From Scalesia atractyloides (Eukaryota; Streptophyta; Magnoliopsida; Asterales; Asteraceae), in assembly GCA_947069175.1 (NCBI GenBank), contig CAMTDV010000013.1:57604610-57668609 (forward strand): a DNA stretch of 64,000 nt. Reading direction: 5' to 3'. The translations under genes were made by a program, and so were the position numbers. Under the pieces are notes generated by a model. The model was not told the DNA's origin and ran no database searches. It saw only the letters and a program-made list of their open reading frames with translations. Below are positions 59,397 to 64,000 of this stretch, piece after piece (the first letter of the stretch is position 1; each line of letters opens with the position of its first letter).

Positions 59397-60195
59397 TGGA
59401 GGGGTATGGTCCCAAAAACCCTGCGCCAGCGCAAGGGACCATACCCTTAACAACATATTACAAGGATAACCTTACGCGCAATGTGCAATGGTACGCCTTC
59501 CTTGGAACCAATTGGTCATACAATGAACCTTGCGCACTCAGCGCAACGGTAAATTAGACCAACACCAATAGGTCATACAACGAGCCTTGCACACTCAGTG
59601 CAACGACAAGTTAAACAAAATAATGTAAGTCACGCAATGAACCTGTGTACTTGGCACAATGGCAAAGTTAGACTTAGACGCGCAGGGTACTTGAGCCTTT
59701 GCGAAACAAGCAGCCCTCTAGCCGCGAGTCCTAAAGCCTTGCAAGGCCAAGACAAACATGATAGCACCTCATAGTCTTGTGGACAAAAGGATTTATCCCT
59801 GACACTTTGCACTGGCGGGAAAGCACTGACAGCCTCGTAGAAGAGATAAGCACTAAGAGGCGTTGACTATATACAAGGGTACGGAGTGGCAGAGCTGTGA
59901 CCAATGGTTGCTCGGCAGGTTGCGTCTGACAGGGTCGAATGAACAGTAATGCAGACGCCAGACTGTGCACCAACCATACTTACGCCAGTGACTGTCACGC
60001 ATTCTCCACTTACGGCTGATAGCAAGTCTGACACCAGAGACCGCTGCCTTTACACGTGGCACCATTCAGCATCCGACTAAGCCCACCTCCTGACAGATAA
60101 CAATAATTCTCCTGCAGGGAACCTTTTATGCAGAAATTTCTTGGTTGTAACTAATATATCCCCGTATATCCCTAGGTTCAACTGGTGTTTCTACA
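59397..60195 (+). repeat. TRIM-like LTR copy 2 (internally deleted)
   Basis: 799 bp, TGGAGGGG to TCTACA. Relative to copy 1 it lacks about 330 bp (the counterpart of 58850-59185), including the TATA box. It carries a ~26-bp insertion near 59935 ('cgaatgaacagtaatgcag'). The deletion junction lies at similar aacattt/aaccttt words. Confidence 0.85.
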
Positions 60196-60196
60196 T

Positions 60197-60265
60197 TGGC
60201 GCCATCCGTGGGACTCGAACCCACGACCACATGGTTAAAAGCCACGTGCTCTACCAACTGATATA
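60197..60265 (-). other. Antisense tRNA-Lys(UUU) copy with CCA, extended primer site (2)
   Basis: Same 69-nt layout as the first copy and same end point at tRNA position 8. Here the T stem pairs fully (GTGGG/CCCAC) and the 3' acceptor reads GGATGGC-G-CCA. The D-stem start has decayed (TATATCAG for TAGCTCAG). Sixteen to eighteen bases from the CCA end would be the ordinary primer-binding site; the remainder is additional. Confidence 0.8.
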
Positions 60266-60341
60266 TACAAGAATTCTTTTAGTCCAACACTCCTCCTACT
60301 TGCCAGCATGTGCATAGGAGCAGCATTGGACTGGGGAGACT

Positions 60342-60876
60342 TGGAGGGGTATGGTCCCAAAAACCCCGCGCCTGCGCAAGGGATCATAACCTTAACAACA
60401 TATTACAAGGATAACCTTGCGCGCAATGTGCAATGGTACACCTTCCTTGGAACCAATTGGTCATACAATGAACCTTGCGCACTCAGCGCAATGGTAAATT
60501 AGACCAACACCAATAGGTCATACAATGAACCTTGCGCACTTAGCGCAACGGTAAATTAGACCAACACCAATAGGTCATACAACGAGCCTTGCGCACTTAG
60601 CGTAACGGTAAGTTAGACCAAACAATATAAGCCACACAACGAACCTTGTGTACTTGGCACAACGACAAAGTTAGACTTAGACGCGCAGGCTACTTGAGCC
60701 TGCGCGAAACAAACAACCCTCTAGCCGCGAGTCCTAAAGCCTTGCAAGGCCAAGACAAACATGAGAGCACCTCATAGTCTTGTGGACAAAATGATTTATC
60801 CCTGCCACTCTGCGCTGGCCGGAAAGCATTGACAGCCTCGCAGAAGGGATAAGCGCTAAGAGGCGTTGACTATATA
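60342..60876 (+). repeat. TRIM-like LTR copy 3, truncated by LTR F
   Basis: 535 bp parallel to the start of copies 1 and 2, including the ~55-bp tandem units (about 60450-60680). It is interrupted at ...gactatata by TGTAACACCC of LTR F. Confidence 0.85.
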
Positions 60877-62180
60877 TGTAACACCCTGTAAAATCGTGTC
60901 CAATAATATAGCAACACGTGTTGTATTTTTATTTTAAGTCTGTTAAAGACTAACATGGACTAAAAGCGTCAACATGCTTAAACTAAGTCTCTGAGTGATC
61001 TTCTGATGTAAACATGCATAAACCAAGCCTCTGAGTGATCATTAATGTCAACATGCTTAAAACATAGCCTCTGAGTGACCATTGGTGTCAACATGCTAAA
61101 GCTTGGCCTCTGCGTGACCGTTGTGTCAACATGCCCACCTTCTGAGTGACATTGGAGTTAACATGTTTATAAAGAGCCTCTGAGCGATCCTTTACAAAGT
61201 CTTAACTCTCATATGTCCCATTTGTTGGATGAGAGAGATCAAATCCATAATTATATAAAAGTTGGACAATGGAGGGATTAAAAGTGTCAACATGTTAATT
61301 TATACCTCTATGTGACCTTTTAACGAACCGAGAGCTCGAAAATGTCCGGGCATACTTCCGGGTACGCCAAATATTGGTTATGGAGGGCTAAATATGCTAA
61401 AAAGGTGGTTTAGAAGGTTTTATAAGTTGAGGGGCTAAAAGTGTCAAACTTTGATTTTGGCCATGAGGCGCTCGCGGGGCGTGAGAGGCCTGTGTTTGCA
61501 GATTTTTGCTTGGCCTCCACACATGTTGCTAAAAAACCATTAAATCGAAACCATGGCCTTCCAAACTGCTATGCCACGTTTTAGGACACTTATAAGCTCC
61601 CTCTTACACCCCTTATCACCTGGTATCACCTCCTTCAAGCTCTCCAACTATAAATAGGTGCCAAGGTTCACCAGTTGAACTTACACCTTTCTCATTCACA
61701 ACTCTATCTCCCTCCTTTGGAAGTTCCTAACTGAAAGGAGCATCTAACTTCGTTCTATTGCATCCTAGGAACCACTTGTAAGTGTTCCTTCCTCTTGCAT
61801 TTTCGTTTATAGGCTTATATAGCCAAAAGTCAAGCGTTTTACAGAAAGCGCCTTGACTTTTGGTTAAGACCATTATGGTCCAGCCATTGTTCATAACGAA
61901 CATGGCTAAGTGATCATAATAAGGTAGGTGTTAGTCCCTATAAAGCGCACCTCCTGAAGATCACGTTTGCTAGACCAATTGATGGGTCAAAGTTATTATA
62001 TTAAAAAGTCAAACAAGACATTTTTCAGAAATGTTATAATTTGATCTTATATATGTTATGAAACCTGTTTTGACACTTAAACAAGTTGGTAATAATTATT
62101 AGAACATGTAAGAACATGTTCGGCTCGTCAATTTCAGTCCTAGGGTCGGTTCGCAACCGAAAGTCACGAAGTTTGACTTC
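60877..62180 (+). mobile_element. LTR F, gypsy-like, + orientation, 3' truncated
   Basis: Starts TGTAACACCCTGTAAAATCG. It contains a TATA box CTATAAATAGG at 61648-61658 followed by a CT-rich leader, typical of LTR R regions. At 60960-61200 about six degenerate copies of a ~40-bp unit (gcctctgagtgaccatt with gtcaacatgc) occur. A hairpin lies at 61823-61863. The LTR is cut at 62180 by copia G, so its PBS and internal region are not seen. Confidence 0.7.
61823..61863 (+). other. Hairpin in the transcribed part of LTR F
   Basis: Arms ccaaaagtcaag (61823-61834) and cttgacttttgg (61852-61863) are perfectly complementary over 12 bp, with a 17-nt loop whose base can extend pairing by a cg/cg step with a bulge. 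It lies about 170 bp after the TATA box. Confidence 0.8.
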
Positions 62181-62898
62181 TGTTGATACAGTTTTGTGTC
62201 TGTCGCTTGTTCTTAAATACAGTGGTAATTGTACGGTCTTTGCTCAAGTGTCTGTATAGGTTTGGTCGTGTCGAACAGATCGAGATATCCTTCTATCTTG
62301 ATCTAGTATGACATCTTAGCTTGTCTATGTTAATCAGTTGCATGTGTGCATACTGATAAGTCTTGTAAACGTCATGTCTACACAAGTTCTCCAAGAATGA
62401 GAATTCTGTGCGAGTCAAGCATTTCGTACGAAACACAGGGTTTCGTACGAAACACAGGGTTTTGTACGAAACAAAGAGTATTTCGTACAAAACATGTATT
62501 TCGTACGAAACACTGACTCGTACCAATTCTGGAGTTGTGACTCGTGTGAAATAATGTGTTCTCTAGATTTGTGATTTGTATGAAACTAGACGGACACTAT
62601 ATAAGCTGACATGCACTTCTCAGTCAGAGAGGACTTGCGCGTGAAAGCTAGCTAGATTGACCAGAGAGATTGTTATCTCTGAAGACGAAGACACAAGAAC
62701 ACAGCAAGTTTGTTTGAGTCATACGAGCATTGTGTGTATATGTTTGTAGTTGTTATCAATCATTAATCAAGATATTGAATCTTTGGTTACCCCGTGTTCT
62801 TTACTTTGCTTTGGTTGCATGCACACTTGGATTCCGCACTAGTATGTGTGTCACATGAACAAGGAACTGGTTTAACACCATCCGCAGGTGGACCTACA
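62181..62898 (+). repeat. Element G (copia), 5' LTR
   Basis: 718 bp from TGTTGATACAG to GGACCTACA. The right end is fixed by the primer site at 62901; the left end is placed at the TGTTG that interrupts LTR F. A TATA box CTATATAAGC lies at 62597-62606, with the TTTCGTACGAAA cluster about 80-180 bp upstream of it. Confidence 0.8.
62420..62515 (+). promoter_or_regulatory. Five tandem TTTCGTACGAAA elements in U3 of LTR G
   Basis: Copies start at about 62422, 62441, 62460, 62481 and 62499, spaced 18-21 bp. Three are perfect 12-bp palindromes and two carry one change. Spacing of about two helical turns and the position just upstream of the TATA box suggest an enhancer; the binding factor is unknown. 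Confidence 0.65.
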
Positions 62899-62900
62899 AG

Positions 62901-62912
62901 TGGTATCAGAGC
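62901..62912 (+). other. Primer binding site of element G
   Basis: TGGTATCAGAGC, two bases after the LTR, complementary to initiator tRNA-Met. Confidence 0.93.
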
Positions 62913-63595
62913 TTTGGCTCTTTCCTTGTTCAAAACCGGGCTTAGTTGTGTCTGAGCTAGTTTGAAGATTTCTGAAGTGTTCTTGAGCCTCCAGCAGAAA
63001 ACTTAAGTTTTGGATAAATAACTAACTTAAAACTTGGTTAAAATCTGTTACATGCAGAAAATTTTATGGTAAAATTTTTCTGAAGAACACCCTTGAAGAA
63101 GAAATCTGCAAAAATTTGAATCTGATTAGTTTGGTAGGGTTGACATTTTTTGACTTGGATCTGGACTTGGATTGTTGACTGATTAAAAATCCGTGTTTTA
63201 ACTAAAAGTGGGTAAGACAACAGGTAATTTCGAAAAAACAGGTCTACACTAGAAAGGAAATTTCTCACCAAACCATTTCTGAAAAGATTCCTCTGAAAAA
63301 CGCTGAATAAAACATTTGGTGCGACTGAAAAAGATTGGTGCGATTCATCTGATCCGCATGAAACATCTGTTCCGCACGAATCATCTGATTCGCACGAAAC
63401 ATCTGTTCAGTACTTAACAACTATTTCGTGCGAAATAGTTGTCTCGCACGAAACTCTTTTTGATTTTTTTTCGTGTTTTTCAAAGATTTGTGATTTTAAG
63501 AATTTGTCATATTTTCAGAATCTGTGAATTTTTAAACGGTAATTATAATTTTGAAATTTTAAAACCTTTAAATTTTCATTAAACAAGAAAATATA
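62913..63595 (+). other. Element G untranslated leader with repeated gcacgaaac motifs
   Basis: Non-coding leader. At 63340-63455 there are six or so copies of 'cgcacgaaac(atctg)' and related words. A strong self-complementary stretch lies at 63419-63440 (arms aactatttcg and cgaaatagtt around a central TG). No ORF of note. Confidence 0.75.
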
Positions 63596-64000
63596 ATGGG
63601 TTCTAACCCGTGGGATTGGAGTTGTTCACGCTCAAATCAGGAGTATTCGCAAAGCTCCGCAACATCATGGGTAAAATCTTTGATGCCTCAACATACTGCA
63701 ATGATCTCTGTAAATCAATGGGCGTGTGTTGCAAATCAAAATCAAAGCATCCAAACTCTGTTAATGAGCGAAAGTGAAACAGGGAGTAACAACCGTCCGC
63801 CCAAGCTAAATCATATGAACGATTATCCTTCCTGGAAAAGTCGTTTTCATACATACGTTCTTGGACAGAACACAGAATTGTGGACGTGTTTCACTACCCC
63901 CTACAATGAAGCACTTGAAGAAGCTGGATCAAATCCAACCTCATTAGCAATCTAGTCAAAAGTGACAAAAAAGCTTACGATCTAGAGAAAAAGGCATTTA
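63596..64000 (+). pseudogene. Element G gag, N-terminal part (SIRE-like)
   Basis: The ATG at 63596 opens 119 codons. The segment RPPKLNHMNDYPSWKSRFHTYV (about residues 67-88) and the following LWTCF are the conserved start of SIRE-type copia gag. A stop at 63953-63955 ends the frame. The downstream KAYDLEKKAF is the usual continuation, so this is a nonsense or small indel lesion rather than the real end. The element runs off the window. Confidence 0.88.

Larger units (their letters stand above)
58098..60876 (+). mobile_element. Tandem TRIM-like array: LTR, internal, LTR, internal, partial LTR
   Basis: Three direct copies of an LTR start with TGGAGGGGTATGGTCCC (58098, 59397, 60342). They are separated by two internal domains of only 145-146 bp (59252-59396 and 60196-60341). 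Each internal domain holds an extended tRNA-Lys primer-site copy, a spacer and a purine-rich end (actgggggactt / actggggagactt) before the next LTR. There is no protein gene. Left flank GATAC (58093-58097) may be a target duplication. The third LTR is cut at 60876 by LTR F. Size and content fit a TRIM, present as a shared-LTR multimer. Confidence 0.85.

Overview
The window is plant nuclear DNA. The evidence is nested Ty3/gypsy and Ty1/copia LTR retrotransposons primed by initiator tRNA-Met, plus one intron-containing gene relic for a plant sterol C-4 methyl oxidase (SMO2). A Tekay-type chromovirus, SIRE/Maximus-type copia elements carrying an extra 3' ORF, and the look of the LTRs suggest a eudicot, most likely Asteraceae. 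That placement rests on memory of the families; no search was run. I find no intact host protein-coding gene.

Region 1-49.6 kb is one large retrotransposon nest. The names A, N, B, B', C, D, E, F and G are mine. The oldest layer is a + strand gypsy pol relic, A (3150-3660 and 14272-15651). N, a minus-strand gypsy-type element with 4 kb LTRs and no pol, sits inside A (3661-14271; target duplications TAGGT/TAAGT). A ends abruptly at a B-family LTR fragment, B' (15652-17528). B' is cut by element C (LTR 17529-21932, then PBS). C's internal region holds a solo LTR, E (23060-47872 overall; duplication GATGG). E holds a SIRE-like copia, D (24605-47549; duplication AAGTT). D's leader holds a Tekay-like gypsy, B (24979-35393; duplication TATTG). 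This gives about six insertion levels, four of them with matching target duplications or diagnostic PBS/PPT sites. A further B-type LTR fragment opens the window (1-1875), and a copia LTR fragment closes the nest (48867-49620).

Region 49.6-58.1 kb is AT-rich, gene-bearing DNA. All seven exons of SMO2 (52196-56873) are present with good splice sites, but three frameshifts and one stop codon make it a pseudogene unless the sequence is wrong. Its introns hold a SINE remnant, a foldback MITE and a 33-bp copy of the gene's own 3' end.

Region 58.1-60.9 kb is the most unusual part: a tandem LTR-internal-LTR-internal-LTR array of a miniature retrotransposon (TRIM type). Each internal domain is only about 145 bp. 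It consists of a 69-nt antisense copy of tRNA-Lys(UUU) that includes the CCA tail and stops at tRNA position 8, followed by a short spacer and a purine-rich tract. Beyond it lie a gypsy LTR (F, 60877-62180) and the 5' end of a second SIRE-like copia (G, 62181-64000), whose promoter and leader carry repeated palindromic motifs.

Nearly all open reading frames are fragments of these elements. The recognisable proteins (gag, protease, integrase, reverse transcriptase, RNase H, ORF3) all carry stops or frameshifts. Element ends were placed by comparing repeat copies by eye, so boundaries supported by target duplications are firm and the others are approximate.
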